A stretch of 64,000 nucleotides of DNA from JBBTTE01 sp038064375 (GCA_038064375.1 JBBTTF010000001.1:558001-622000); one strand, 5' to 3'. Shown: positions 30,229 through 39,963, counted from the stretch's first letter. The notes: generated from the letters alone by a model not told the origin. Made by a program: numbers and translations.

Positions 30229-31698
30229 ATGGGGCAGGCTTTATACAGAAAGTATCGTTCGAAGTCTCTAAACGAGATTGTCGGACAAGAACACATTACC
30301 CAAACACTTGAGCAGGCGCTCAAACAGGGTCGTATTAGCCACGCCTATCTTTTTACCGGTCCTAGAGGCGTTGGCAAAACTTCTATTGCCCGTATCTGGG
30401 CTCACGAGATCAATGGTTTGCCGTATACAGACGACAGCGCTCATCTAGATATTATTGAGATTGACGCAGCTAGCAACCGCCGTATTGACGAGATCCGTGA
30501 GCTCCGCGACAAAGTATACGTGGCGCCAACAACTGCCAAGTACAAGGTCTATATCATTGACGAAGTTCATATGCTGACACGAGAGGCATTCAATGCCCTA
30601 CTTAAAACTCTTGAGGAGCCACCAGCCCACGCTGTGTTTATACTAGCGACTACTGATGCACATAAGCTGCCAGATACGATCGTTAGTCGTACACAACGGT
30701 TTAGTTTTAAGCCTGTAGAGCCTGCAAAGGTTGTTGATCACCTTAAGTTTATCGCCAAACAAGAAGGAATTAAGATTTCTGACGATGCTGTTGCGCTGTT
30801 GGCAGAGCATGGTGAAGGCAGTTTCCGCGACAGTATTAGCCTGCTTGATCAAGCTCGTGGTAGCTCCGACACAATAGGGGCTGAGGACATTAGGCGCCTG
30901 CTAGGTGTGCCGCCGAGTGAGTCAATATTGGACCTGCTTCAAATGACTCTCAACGGAGCCTCTAGCTCTGATCTGATGCAGTCGTTGGAGGCTCTTTATG
31001 GCCAAGGTTATCAAGCTGCCCTGATTGCAAAGCGTTTGAGCCAGGAGCTGCGATCCAAGTTGATGTTAGGCGATTTGGATCAAGAAGAGGGCTATAACTT
31101 GCTAGGTGATCTGATTGAAGTTCCGGCTTCGCGCGATCCTGAGCGGTTCTTAGAGATAATCCTACTCAAGGCACAGCCAAAGACAGCTTCTCCTAAGCCT
31201 GTTATTCATACTGCACCAAAAGAAGCGTCAAACTCACCAGCCAAAGAGCCAGAAGCGTCAGCACCGCCTAAGGCCGAGGAGCAGCCACCAAAACCAGCAG
31301 AAGAAGCAAAGCCAATCGCAAATAAGCCCACTAAGAAGAAAACAGGGGCACTTGATGACAAAGTCTGGCCAGATGTCCTAAAAGAGCTCAAAAACCGCCA
31401 TAACACCCTGTATGGAGTCGTGAGAATGGCCCACCCTGACTTCTCAGAAGAAGGAGTACTTAAGCTGTCATTTGCCTTTGCTTTCCACCAAAAGCGCATC
31501 AAAGAGAACAGCAATCAGCAAAAACTAGCCGACATTGTCCATGAGGTAACAGGCAAAGTGGTCACTATAGAATGTTTGCTTGATAAAACAGCCGTACCCC
31601 CTGTAACACCACCGACACCGAGTCACAAACCACCGACTAACAATAACTTAACAGCCATTAGCAATATTTTTGGCGAGACTGAGCTGTTAGAATCATAA
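30229..31698 (+). CDS. dnaX: DNA polymerase III subunit gamma/tau, zinc module absent
   Basis: A 489-residue AAA+ clamp-loader subunit. Motifs: LYRKYRSKSLNEIVGQEHI at the start, Walker A TGPRGVGKTS near residue 43, EIDAASNRRIDEIRELRD, IIDEVHMLTREAFNALLKTL, and the VSRTQRF sensor. Between RIWAHEING and DIIEIDAASN only about ten residues occur where DnaX normally has a ~40-residue Cys4 zinc module, so that module is deleted. Residues about 315-375 are a Pro/Lys/Glu linker, followed by a C-terminal domain as in tau. It loads the sliding clamp with delta and delta-prime. dnaB follows 2 bp later. Confidence 0.93.
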   Translation: MGQALYRKYRSKSLNEIVGQEHITQTLEQALKQGRISHAYLFTGPRGVGKTSIARIWAHEINGLPYTDDSAHLDIIEIDAASNRRIDEIRELRDKVYVAPTTAKYKVYIIDEVHMLTREAFNALLKTLEEPPAHAVFILATTDAHKLPDTIVSRTQRFSFKPVEPAKVVDHLKFIAKQEGIKISDDAVALLAEHGEGSFRDSISLLDQARGSSDTIGAEDIRRLLGVPPSESILDLLQMTLNGASSSDLMQSLEALYGQGYQAALIAKRLSQELRSKLMLGDLDQEEGYNLLGDLIEVPASRDPERFLEIILLKAQPKTASPKPVIHTAPKEASNSPAKEPEASAPPKAEEQPPKPAEEAKPIANKPTKKKTGALDDKVWPDVLKELKNRHNTLYGVVRMAHPDFSEEGVLKLSFAFAFHQKRIKENSNQQKLADIVHEVTGKVVTIECLLDKTAVPPVTPPTPSHKPPTNNNLTAISNIFGETELLES

Positions 31699-31700
31699 CT

Positions 31701-33068
31701 ATGGAGCCAAAGACGTCAACTACAGGTGTACCACCTCAGAATGCCGAAGCAGAGGCTAGTCTGCTTGGTGCGTTGCTGATCGATAGCGATGCAATTGTTA
31801 AAGTTGCCGATAATTTAAGCCCACTCGACTTCTTTGATAAGCGTCACGAACGTATCTATAAGGCAATTGTTCACTTATATGAGCACCGCCAAGCCATCGA
31901 CGTTCTAACTCTTGCTGACCGTCTCAAAAACAGTGGTGACCTCGATAGTATCGGTGGACCGGCATATCTAACAGAGCTGACCAACTTTGTACCAACGGCA
32001 GCTCATGTTGAGCAATATGCCGAAATTGTAGCCCAAAAAGCCATGCGACGCCGCCTTATCAGCGCCTCAAAGGAGATCACAGAGCTAGGCTATGATGAAT
32101 CGCGTCAACTTCAGGAGCTAGTCGAAGAGGCCGAGACGCGCCTCTTTCAAGTCAGTCAACAACACGTCAAGCAAGACATTATTAGCCTAGAGACGATCTT
32201 GGCCGAGAGTTTTGATCGACTTGACGATCTTCACAAGGACAAGCAAAAGATTAGAGGCATTCCAACTGGATTTAAGGATCTGGATAATACATTGGCGGGG
32301 TTCCAGCGTTCTGACCTTGTTATTCTGGCTGCTCGACCATCTATGGGTAAGACCGCTTTGGCCCTAAACTTCGCACACAATATCGCCGTGCAGTCTAACG
32401 AGCCAGTACTAATATTTAGCCTAGAGATGAGCAAAGAACAGCTTGTTGACCGTCTGTTGTCTATGGAGTCAGGTGTCGACGCATGGGCGCTTAGGACAGG
32501 TAATCTAACAGACGCTGACTTTGAAAAGATTGGCCATGCCATGGGTACCTTAAGTGAAGCTCAGATATATATCGACGACAGCCCAGGTATCACTATTAGC
32601 GATCTACGCACGAAGGCCCGCCGTGAGGCCCACCAGCGACCGCTTGGGCTCATCATTGTTGACTACTTGCAGCTTATGAGTGGAGGCAGTCGCTTCGGTG
32701 GTGATGGAAACCGTGTGCAAGAAATATCTGAGATTTCTCGTGGCCTGAAGGGTGTTGCTCGAGAGTTGAACGTTCCAGTACTGGCGTTAAGTCAGCTGAG
32801 TCGATCGGTCGAAAGTCGTAATCCGCAAATTCCGCAATTGGCCGACTTACGTGAATCTGGTTCGATTGAGCAAGACGCCGACGTCGTGGCCTTTATTTAC
32901 CGCGAAGAATACTACAATCCTGATACTGACCGCAAAAAGCTAACAGATATCTTCATTAAGAAGCACCGTAACGGGCCAACTGGTGGTGTTGAGCTCTACT
33001 TTGACAACGAGCGCCAACGGTTCCGCTCAGTCGACAATAGACATCAAGACCAGCCTTTCACTAACTAA
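31701..33068 (+). CDS. dnaB: Replicative DNA helicase DnaB
   Basis: A 455-residue protein. N-terminal domain: VPPQNAEAEASLLGALLIDS through about residue 110. RecA-like C-terminal domain: Walker A ARPSMGKTALALN near 210, IFSLEMSKEQLVDRLLSMES, Walker B LIIVDYLQLMSG, LSQLSRSVE and the Arg finger region LRESGSIEQDADVV. It unwinds DNA at the replication fork as a hexamer. It follows dnaX in one transcription unit. Confidence 0.97.
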   Translation: MEPKTSTTGVPPQNAEAEASLLGALLIDSDAIVKVADNLSPLDFFDKRHERIYKAIVHLYEHRQAIDVLTLADRLKNSGDLDSIGGPAYLTELTNFVPTAAHVEQYAEIVAQKAMRRRLISASKEITELGYDESRQLQELVEEAETRLFQVSQQHVKQDIISLETILAESFDRLDDLHKDKQKIRGIPTGFKDLDNTLAGFQRSDLVILAARPSMGKTALALNFAHNIAVQSNEPVLIFSLEMSKEQLVDRLLSMESGVDAWALRTGNLTDADFEKIGHAMGTLSEAQIYIDDSPGITISDLRTKARREAHQRPLGLIIVDYLQLMSGGSRFGGDGNRVQEISEISRGLKGVARELNVPVLALSQLSRSVESRNPQIPQLADLRESGSIEQDADVVAFIYREEYYNPDTDRKKLTDIFIKKHRNGPTGGVELYFDNERQRFRSVDNRHQDQPFTN

Positions 33069-33089
33069 TAGGCTATAATAGACGGTTAT

Positions 33090-34277
33090 ATGGGCCGAAT
33101 ACGTAAGTACATTTCTGAGAATAGTCGGGTAATCGGCTGGTCTGTTCTAGGCGTACTGCTCGTGAGCTGGTTGATGCTCTATAAGCTGGGCAATCTAACG
33201 GATGGAATGAGCGCTGCTGAGCTCTCAGCTACTTCTGCTGCTGTCGGATGGCATGGCATTTATCAGAACGTGCTGTATTTGCCTCTAAATTTTATACGGT
33301 CAGTCATCTTTGCCTTATTCACAGATCATGGTTTGCTGCTCGGAAGATTACCAAATGCGCTGTTCGGGGCACTGACAATTATAACTTTTGCATGTTTGAT
33401 CAAGGTTTGGCATGGCACTCGTACGGCCGTAATGGCAACGCTACTGTTTGCCACTAGCGCGTGGGTTTTGCATGTTAGTCGTCTTGCCAGTTTTGACGTT
33501 ATGTATTTGTGGACATTGCCGACATTACTACTACTGCACGCATTATTTAACAAACACGCCAAGAACCCTATAGTTTGGTTTGGTAGCGCAATTGTCTGGG
33601 GCTGCATGCTGTACATACCGGGCATGATCTGGCTTGTGTTGCTAAGTATCTATCTTTTACGATCGCAAATTGCAACTGGATGGCGACATTTTAGTCGGTG
33701 GTGGCAGCGTCTTGGCTACCTGTTGCTAGCACTTGCTGGCCTGCCGCTACTGGTCTTTAATCTTGCTAAGTTTGGTGGCGTTACGATGTGGTTGGGTTTG
33801 CCGACCGAGCTTAGCGGTCCTCTGATACTTCTCAAGCAGTTAGCAGCAGTTCCGGTTCACATGTTTGTTCGAGGTCCCCGCTACCCAGAAGTTTGGCTCG
33901 ACAGTGTGCCCTTATTGGATATCTTCTCGCTGGCAATGTGTTTTGTGGGCATCTACTTCTACGCAACTCACATCAAAGCGTCCCGTACGCGCCTACTAGG
34001 ACTATTTACAGTGCTTGGCGTATTGCTAGTGGCCATAGGAGGCCCTGTAGGCCTTAGTTTGCTTGTACCGGTCCTGTACATCACTATTGCGACTGGCATT
34101 GCCTACATGATGCATGATTGGCTACACGTCTTCCCAAACAATCCATTAGCTCGCGGTATCGGTATCGGTCTCATCAGCCTAGCGATTGGCCTGAGTTGTC
34201 TATACAATTTGCGAGCTTACTTTGTAGCGTGGCCACACAATCCCACAACCCAAGCAGTCTTTCAATACCGACCGTAA
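33090..34277 (+). CDS. Polytopic membrane protein, GT39/PMT-like
   Basis: A 395-residue protein with about ten membrane helices. The N-terminal third resembles the dolichyl/polyprenyl-phosphate-sugar family (ArnT/PMT): after helix 1, MSAAELSATSAA and LLLGRLPNALFGALTIITF, and later RLASFDVMYLWTLPTLLLL. In that family an early acidic motif binds metal-sugar; here a Glu in SAAELSA could serve. It probably transfers a sugar from a lipid carrier outside the membrane; the acceptor is unknown. A TATAAT box lies 10 nt upstream of its ATG. Confidence 0.65.
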   Translation: MGRIRKYISENSRVIGWSVLGVLLVSWLMLYKLGNLTDGMSAAELSATSAAVGWHGIYQNVLYLPLNFIRSVIFALFTDHGLLLGRLPNALFGALTIITFACLIKVWHGTRTAVMATLLFATSAWVLHVSRLASFDVMYLWTLPTLLLLHALFNKHAKNPIVWFGSAIVWGCMLYIPGMIWLVLLSIYLLRSQIATGWRHFSRWWQRLGYLLLALAGLPLLVFNLAKFGGVTMWLGLPTELSGPLILLKQLAAVPVHMFVRGPRYPEVWLDSVPLLDIFSLAMCFVGIYFYATHIKASRTRLLGLFTVLGVLLVAIGGPVGLSLLVPVLYITIATGIAYMMHDWLHVFPNNPLARGIGIGLISLAIGLSCLYNLRAYFVAWPHNPTTQAVFQYRP

Positions 34278-34316
34278 CGCTGGTATACTGTTAATTAAGA
34301 CAAGAAGGGGAGAACT

Positions 34317-34610
34317 ATGGGACGATTTGATCAAGCAAAGATGCTAATGAAGGTTAAGAAAATTCAGAGCGAACTCCAGAAGATGGTGATCACTGTCGAG
34401 AAGGGTGATGGGGCTGTAATTGTCGAAATCACTGGTGAGCAGAAGATTAAGAAGATTCACATTGATCCAGAATATGTTGACCTTGACGATATTGGACAGC
34501 TAGAACGTTGGATAGAAGACGCTGTCAAAGAAGCCATCGGTGAAAGCCAAAGGATTGCTGCCGAAAAAATGCAGCCAATGATGGGTGCCCTTGGCAGCCT
34601 AGGCCTCTAG
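34317..34610 (+). CDS. YbaB/EbfC-family nucleoid-associated protein
   Basis: A 97-residue protein with the family pattern: N-terminal helix FDQAKMLMKVKKIQSELQKM, strands with GDGAVIVEITGEQKIKKIHI, and a C-terminal helix with AVKEAIGESQRIAAEKMQPM. YbaB proteins form tweezer-like dimers that bind DNA. It is followed by recR 13 bp later, the usual ybaB-recR pair. AAGGGGAG provides a strong ribosome site, and a TATACT -10 box lies upstream. Confidence 0.92.
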   Translation: MGRFDQAKMLMKVKKIQSELQKMVITVEKGDGAVIVEITGEQKIKKIHIDPEYVDLDDIGQLERWIEDAVKEAIGESQRIAAEKMQPMMGALGSLGL

Positions 34611-34623
34611 GGTAAGTTTGCCG

Positions 34624-35229
34624 ATGCAGATATTGCCACCGGCTTTGAGTGATCTAATTGATGCTTTTGGTTTGCTACCTGGCGTCGGACCACGCACTGC
34701 CGAGCGCTATGCCTATTACCTGCTGCGCCAGTCTGGCGACACTCCGCAAAAGCTATCGGCGGCTCTGCAAGCATTGTCTGGAGGCGTCGGCTATTGCAGC
34801 AAGACATTTGCGCTCGTGCCCGCTGGGCAGGCTCTGTCCGAACTCTACACGGATGCTAGACGTGATAAGCAGGTAGTCGCTGTGGTGGCCGAACCCTTTG
34901 ATCTCGTTGCCTTAGAAAAGACCGGTCAGTTTAGTGGTACCTATCACGTACTTGGTGGCCTTGTTTCGCCCATAGATAATGTTGGACCAGAACAGCTACA
35001 TGTCAAAGAATTGGTATCGCGCATAGACGAGGACAAAGTCAAAGAGGTTATTCTAGCCACTAACGCGAGCGTAGAGGGTGAATCCACCGCGCTTTACATC
35101 AAGCAGCAAATTGGTGATCGCAAAGTTAAGATTACTAGACTAGCCCGCGGCTTGTCGGCCGGTGTTGATCTCGAGTATGCTGACCAAATAACGCTCGGAA
35201 GGGCTCTAGAAGACCGCCAAGCCGTCTAA
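34624..35229 (+). CDS. recR: Recombination protein RecR, degenerate zinc finger
   Basis: A 201-residue protein (ATG 34624; a TTG at 34618 is possible). The HhH region LPPALSDLIDAFGLLPGVG and the Toprim domain VVAVVAEPFDLVALEKT ... YHVLGGLVSPIDNVGPEQL are typical of RecR, and the C-terminal Walker B-like part GLSAGVDLEYADQITLGRAL is intact. The middle zinc finger, normally CxxC...CxxC, has one Cys (GYCSKTF) and loses the other three. RecR works with RecO and RecF to load RecA at gaps. The fold likely holds without zinc here. Confidence 0.92.
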   Translation: MQILPPALSDLIDAFGLLPGVGPRTAERYAYYLLRQSGDTPQKLSAALQALSGGVGYCSKTFALVPAGQALSELYTDARRDKQVVAVVAEPFDLVALEKTGQFSGTYHVLGGLVSPIDNVGPEQLHVKELVSRIDEDKVKEVILATNASVEGESTALYIKQQIGDRKVKITRLARGLSAGVDLEYADQITLGRALEDRQAV

Positions 35230-35239
35230 AGGAATAAAT

Positions 35240-36241
35240 ATGTACAAAGAAACAGACCAAATCAAGCAAATCATCAATGACGCTAGTAAGATTGTTATTG
35301 TTCAGGCTGATAATCCTGACGGTGATAGTATCGGCAGCGCTCTCGCATTGGAGCATATTCTTGGCGATCTAGGTAAGGAAGTCTACCTCTATTGTGCAGT
35401 TGATATGCCCGGCTATTTGAGGTACATGGACGGTTGGGACCGTATACAGAAAGACTTGCCACAAAAGTTTGATGCCAGCATTATTGTCGACGCTTCAACT
35501 ATGACCCTGTTTGAGCGCCTATCTAAATCTGGTCAGCAAGGCTGGCTAGCCAGTAAGCCTTGTGTCGTGTTGGACCATCACCAAGTCGTTGAAAATATTG
35601 TTCCTTTCGCCACGGTCATGATAAATGATCATTTGCGCGCTTCGACTGGAGAGCTGATCTACATCATAGCTCAAGAGTTGGGCTGGCCGCTGTCTGTGCC
35701 TGCTCAAGAATTTATCACCACATCTATACTCGGTGATACCCAAGGTCTTAGCAATCAATTGGCATCTGCGAAAACTTATCACATCATGGGCGACATGATA
35801 GAAGCCGGTGTTGATCGACCAAAGCTTGAAGAGACACGTCGAGAACTCAGCAAAATGCCACCGGAAATATTCAAATATAAGTCTAAGTTGATTGCGCATA
35901 CTCAGTTTGACGTTGATGGAAAAATCGCTTCCGTTATGGTGCCACAACTGGAGATTAACCAATACAGCCCTTTGTATAATCCGGCGCCTCTAGTCCAGAA
36001 CGATATGCTGCAAACTACTGGTGTTCAGGTAGCTATAGTATTTAAGCGTTATGATGATGGCAAGGTCACGGCGGCCATTCGTTGCAACCCAGCGGCTGGC
36101 ATAGCGGCTGAGATAGCCGAGAAGTTTGGTGGAGGCGGGCACGCCTTTGCTAGTGGCTTTAAGATCAACTCCGTTAGCGACTTTGATGCTAAGCGGGCTG
36201 AATGCATTGCGTTTGCTGCCGAACTGCTTGCTAAGCTTTAA
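35240..36241 (+). CDS. DHH/DHHA1-family phosphoesterase (NrnA-like)
   Basis: A 333-residue protein of the NrnA-type oligoribonuclease/pAp phosphatase family. Motif I reads ADNPDGDSIGS near residue 22, motif II is DAS (near 77), motif III is VLDHHQ near 107, and the DHHA1 domain ends with FGGGGHAFASGFK. In most relatives motif I is HxxPDxDxxGS, so the first metal-binding His is replaced by Ala here. The other ligands are present. It may still act on nanoRNA, pAp or a cyclic dinucleotide product. It lies 10 bp after recR. Confidence 0.82.
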   Translation: MYKETDQIKQIINDASKIVIVQADNPDGDSIGSALALEHILGDLGKEVYLYCAVDMPGYLRYMDGWDRIQKDLPQKFDASIIVDASTMTLFERLSKSGQQGWLASKPCVVLDHHQVVENIVPFATVMINDHLRASTGELIYIIAQELGWPLSVPAQEFITTSILGDTQGLSNQLASAKTYHIMGDMIEAGVDRPKLEETRRELSKMPPEIFKYKSKLIAHTQFDVDGKIASVMVPQLEINQYSPLYNPAPLVQNDMLQTTGVQVAIVFKRYDDGKVTAAIRCNPAAGIAAEIAEKFGGGGHAFASGFKINSVSDFDAKRAECIAFAAELLAKL

Positions 36242-36296
36242 ACTTGATTAGGCAATCAGCAGTACTGTCAGAGCAGGATAGGCTACAATAATAACA

Positions 36297-37715
36297 ATGA
36301 ACTTACATAACACGCTGAGTCGAAAAGTTGAGGAATTCAAGCCACTGGATGAACAATTGGTGCGCATATATAGTTGTGGCCCAACAGTCTATGACCACAT
36401 CCACATCGGCAATCTAAGCTCATTTATCTTTGCCGACACCTTACGCCGCGTAGTTACGGCTTCAGGCTACAAGGTTAAGCATGTCATGAACTTCACCGAT
36501 GTTGACGATAAGACAATTCGTCGCAGCCAAGAGAAGTACGCTGATCTGGAGCCGATCGAGGTTCTGATGAAGCTAACCAGCGAATATAGCGGGGTCTTCT
36601 TAGATGACATGAAGGAGGTGGGTAACGATGTCGCTGCGATAGACTTTGTTAAGGCAACTGACAACATCGAGAGTATGAGAGTGCTCATCAAAGATCTGCA
36701 CGCGGTAGGCTTTGCCTATGTCGCCGACGATGGAGTCTACTTCTCGATCCATAAGTATCGCGCAAGTGGCAAGAAGTACGGCCAACTTACCGAGATAACA
36801 GATAGTTCAACCAGTGAGGCTCGGATCCAGAATGACGAATACGACAAAGAGTCGGCACATGACTTTGCTCTTTGGAAGAAGCAAAAGGCCAACGAACCAG
36901 CATGGCCACTCGAGATTGATGGGCATGACTTGACCGGTCGCCCTGGCTGGCACATAGAGTGTTCAGCAATGAGCAGCAGCGCGCTTGGGCAACCCTTTGA
37001 TATTCACACTGGTGGCGTTGACCTAATTTTCCCACATCACGAGAACGAAATTGCTCAGAGCACAGCTGCTAAGCAGAATCCTACTTACGCCAAGTATTTC
37101 GCGCACAATGAGCACTTGCTTATTGATGGCAACAAGATGAGTAAGTCGCTTGATAACTTCTATACTTTAGAAGACATCAGACAGAAGGGTTATGATCCTT
37201 TGGCTTTCCGTTTGCTAGTCCTACAGGCGCATTACCGAAAGCAAGCTCACTTTACTTGGGATAATCTCGAGGCGGCGCAGAACCGTCTCCATAATCTTTA
37301 CGATTTTGCAGACCTTAAGCATCAAGCCATTGCAGCCACAGATGTGATTCAAGAACAAAAGTATGAGACCTACGACGGACTTATTGCTGCCCAGATCAAG
37401 GATTTAGCCGAGGACCTTGATACACCGAGCGCTCTGAGCAGCCTTAGCTCATACGTGAGCCATATCGAGTCAAACGGCTATAGACCACGTTTCCAAGCCT
37501 TTTTAGAGGCTCTAGACGGGCTTTATGGGCTGGAGCTGTCATCTAGGCCAGATATATCAGACGACCAGAAACAGCTTGTTGTGGGCCGCAAGGAGGCCCG
37601 TGAGGCTCAAGATTGGACGAAGTCGGACGAACTCCGCGATCAGCTACTAGGACAGGGCATAGGCGTTCGTGATACGCCTAAAGGCTCTATTTGGTACCGG
37701 CTACATACTCGTTAA
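36297..37715 (+). CDS. cysS: Cysteinyl-tRNA synthetase
   Basis: A 472-residue class I synthetase. Motifs: RIYSCGPTVYDHIHIGN (zinc Cys and HIGH-type signature), GWHIECSAMS (second zinc Cys), FPHHENEIAQS and KMSKSLDNFYTL. A TACAAT box ends 7 nt before the ATG, the leaderless spacing. Its last 29 bp overlap the 3' end of the convergent AI-2E transporter gene. It makes Cys-tRNA for protein synthesis. Confidence 0.97.
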   Translation: MNLHNTLSRKVEEFKPLDEQLVRIYSCGPTVYDHIHIGNLSSFIFADTLRRVVTASGYKVKHVMNFTDVDDKTIRRSQEKYADLEPIEVLMKLTSEYSGVFLDDMKEVGNDVAAIDFVKATDNIESMRVLIKDLHAVGFAYVADDGVYFSIHKYRASGKKYGQLTEITDSSTSEARIQNDEYDKESAHDFALWKKQKANEPAWPLEIDGHDLTGRPGWHIECSAMSSSALGQPFDIHTGGVDLIFPHHENEIAQSTAAKQNPTYAKYFAHNEHLLIDGNKMSKSLDNFYTLEDIRQKGYDPLAFRLLVLQAHYRKQAHFTWDNLEAAQNRLHNLYDFADLKHQAIAATDVIQEQKYETYDGLIAAQIKDLAEDLDTPSALSSLSSYVSHIESNGYRPRFQAFLEALDGLYGLELSSRPDISDDQKQLVVGRKEAREAQDWTKSDELRDQLLGQGIGVRDTPKGSIWYRLHTR

Positions 37716-38808
37716 AGTCGGGTGTGTCGATAATCTTTTTCGTTCTGAGATACTCTAGTACGGCAATTCTTAGACAACCAGCGACAGGGATGGCAACTAG
37801 TGCACCGAATAGCCCGCCAAAGCTGACACCTACAACCACCGACATAAAGACTAACAGTGGAGACATATTAGTTGAATTAGCTTGAATCTTAGGCTGCACA
37901 AAATAATTCTCAATCTGTTGATAAAGAATGTAGTAGGCCAAAATAATGATTGCTGCGCCAAGTGAACTAAATAGGGCCACGATCGTAACAATAACCGCAC
38001 CAATTGTATGGCCGACCATCGGGATAAGCCCACAGATAAAGATGATCACGAGCAGAGCTACCGGATAATCGATGCCTAGGAGTAAAATCACAGGCATGAT
38101 TAATATGGCCGCTATCGCCGCCAGTACAACTTGTCCGTTGATGTAGCCTTTTATTACCTTGTACATCTCGGCGGACAGTCTATCGGAAGTCTCGTGGTGT
38201 TTGTCAGGCACGACCTCTCGCGCAAACCTCAACCATCTAGGCCCTTCTACCAACATCATGAAGGTAAGCACCAAGATGGTAAGTAGAGAAAATACGCTGC
38301 CCCCGACTTTCTGAGCTGTTGAAAATGCAGATCCACCAACGTTCTTAAGGCGATCGGATAATTGCGTCGACACGGTGTTGACCTGCTTTTCTAAGTGATG
38401 CTCTCTAATAAAGCGTCCAGTCTCGCTGTCCTGACTGCGAAAATCACTAACTAAGCGAGGAGCAACGCTAACAAAATTCTCAGTCTGCTTGACTAGCGGC
38501 GGGGCAAGACTAGCTATGAAGCCGCCTAGCAGCAGTATCACCAAAAGGAACGAGATTGTTGTTGCCATGGAACGACTACCGCGCTGGTTGCCTGGCAAAT
38601 TTTCGCCCAACCAATGCACAGGAGCGTTGAGGGCTAGGGCTAAGAAGAAGGCGGTAAATATCAAAAGTAAGGCGTGTGAGGCTCGTCTGATCGACAAAAG
38701 CAGCACAATAGTCAGAACGATCATCAAGGCAAGCCTGATAAATGTAGCTGTAGACACGGTAATGTGTACTTCTTTTGAGTCTTTCAATTGATCCCTCCAA
38801 AACCTCAT
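37687..38808 (-). CDS. AI-2E family transporter (PerM-like membrane protein)
   Basis: A 373-residue protein with about eight membrane helices. It has the family layout: two N-terminal helix pairs (IRLALMIVLTIVLLLSIRRA; FFLALALNAPVHWLGENLPG), a soluble middle part (about residues 105-150) and the C-terminal block VGHTIGAVIVTIVALFSS ... YILYQQIENYFVQPKIQ. Members export small molecules or exchange ions; the substrate here is unknown. A GAGGGATC ribosome site precedes the start. It is followed by two glycosyltransferase genes in upstream order on the same strand. Confidence 0.9.
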   Translation of the reverse strand: MRFWRDQLKDSKEVHITVSTATFIRLALMIVLTIVLLLSIRRASHALLLIFTAFFLALALNAPVHWLGENLPGNQRGSRSMATTISFLLVILLLGGFIASLAPPLVKQTENFVSVAPRLVSDFRSQDSETGRFIREHHLEKQVNTVSTQLSDRLKNVGGSAFSTAQKVGGSVFSLLTILVLTFMMLVEGPRWLRFAREVVPDKHHETSDRLSAEMYKVIKGYINGQVVLAAIAAILIMPVILLLGIDYPVALLVIIFICGLIPMVGHTIGAVIVTIVALFSSLGAAIIILAYYILYQQIENYFVQPKIQANSTNMSPLLVFMSVVVGVSFGGLFGALVAIPVAGCLRIAVLEYLRTKKIIDTPDFNEYVAGTK

Positions 38809-38822
38809 GTTGTTGGTATTAT

Positions 38823-39962
38823 CTATAACTTGTTGCGTTTGTGCAATGCTTCACGGTAAATGCTAAGTAGTTTTTCTCCTACTATATTGACGTCAAAGTT
38901 CTCAGTGTACTTTGAGCCCCAAGCGGCCATTTGCTGGCGCTCTGGAGCATTTACAAGGTATTCCTGTAGCTTTTGAGCAAGCTGAGCAACACTCTTAGGG
39001 TTGAAGAGTAGATCAGGCTGACCATCCATAACCGATCGATAGCCAGCGTTGTCACCTGCCAAAACTGCCGAACGACCGTTAGCCATTGCCTCAAGCAAAA
39101 CAATGCCGAAGCTTTCGCCTCCGCTGCTCGGGAAGACGCTGATATCGGCCGATGCATAGTATGCGGGCTTATCTTCCTCGCTAACATAGCCAGTAAACTC
39201 AACAATTTTGGATAAACCAGCCTTATCAACAAATTGTTCCAGACTCGCTTGTAGTTGGCCTTTGCCGCAAATCACGACTCTAAAGTCCGGCAGTTCCGAA
39301 TTATTCTTAAGCAATAGGTCGATAGCCTGAAGTAAAAGCAAACAACCCTTGCGAGGCACTAGTCTGCCAAGGAACAAAACAGTCAGCTTGCCATCATCAT
39401 ATTTAGCTAGTGGTTTGGCCTTTTTAAAGCGTGCATAATCAATCACATTCGGCAGTACAGTCGAGGATACTCCAAAGCTTTGCTTGGCGAAGACTGCAGC
39501 CACAGGTGAGACGCTCAGCATCTTGTCAAAGCGCTTCAGTGATCGTTGCGACAATAGACCTAATAAGTGTGTTCCAAAGCTAATGGAGCGAGAATTTGGC
39601 AAAATATGAAAAGTTCCGATAACCGCAGTGGTATCGGCAGCAACCTTAACAAGCTGGCCCCCCATAAAAGGACTGTAGGGCGTCTGAACGTGCAAAATAT
39701 CCAACTTTTGCTGATTCAGGAAGGCTCTCAACTTGGATTTTGATGTAGGCAAGGGAATTGTCAGGTAGTTGCCGTTGGATTTAACCCGAATGTTACGGCT
39801 CAAACTGTATAAACCTTTGATATCTGTTCGGGAAGTTTCGCCAGCTAAATATATAACTTCGTGCCCTTGAGATCTAAGCCACTCTCCAATCGCTAAAACA
39901 TATTGCTGAACACCATCAGGGCTATCAAGGCTATCATCGAGAACTAGGCCAATTCTGAGCAT
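38823..39962 (-). CDS. GT4-family glycosyltransferase A
   Basis: 379 residues from ATG 39962; an earlier in-frame ATG falls in the neighbour. It starts MLRIGLVLDDSLDSPDGVQQ, with the donor-side loop PDGVQQYV, and later ILHVQTPYSPFMGG, VLFLGRLVPRKGCLLLLQAI and FPSSGGESFGIVLLEAMANG (EX7E). It is a GT-B retaining enzyme, probably membrane-associated and acting on a lipid or sugar acceptor. It starts 1 nt after the stop of its paralogue (39964-41097), and the two likely act in sequence, as PimA/PimB-type pairs do. Confidence 0.87.
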   Translation of the reverse strand: MLRIGLVLDDSLDSPDGVQQYVLAIGEWLRSQGHEVIYLAGETSRTDIKGLYSLSRNIRVKSNGNYLTIPLPTSKSKLRAFLNQQKLDILHVQTPYSPFMGGQLVKVAADTTAVIGTFHILPNSRSISFGTHLLGLLSQRSLKRFDKMLSVSPVAAVFAKQSFGVSSTVLPNVIDYARFKKAKPLAKYDDGKLTVLFLGRLVPRKGCLLLLQAIDLLLKNNSELPDFRVVICGKGQLQASLEQFVDKAGLSKIVEFTGYVSEEDKPAYYASADISVFPSSGGESFGIVLLEAMANGRSAVLAGDNAGYRSVMDGQPDLLFNPKSVAQLAQKLQEYLVNAPERQQMAAWGSKYTENFDVNIVGEKLLSIYREALHKRNKL

Positions 39963-39963
39963 T

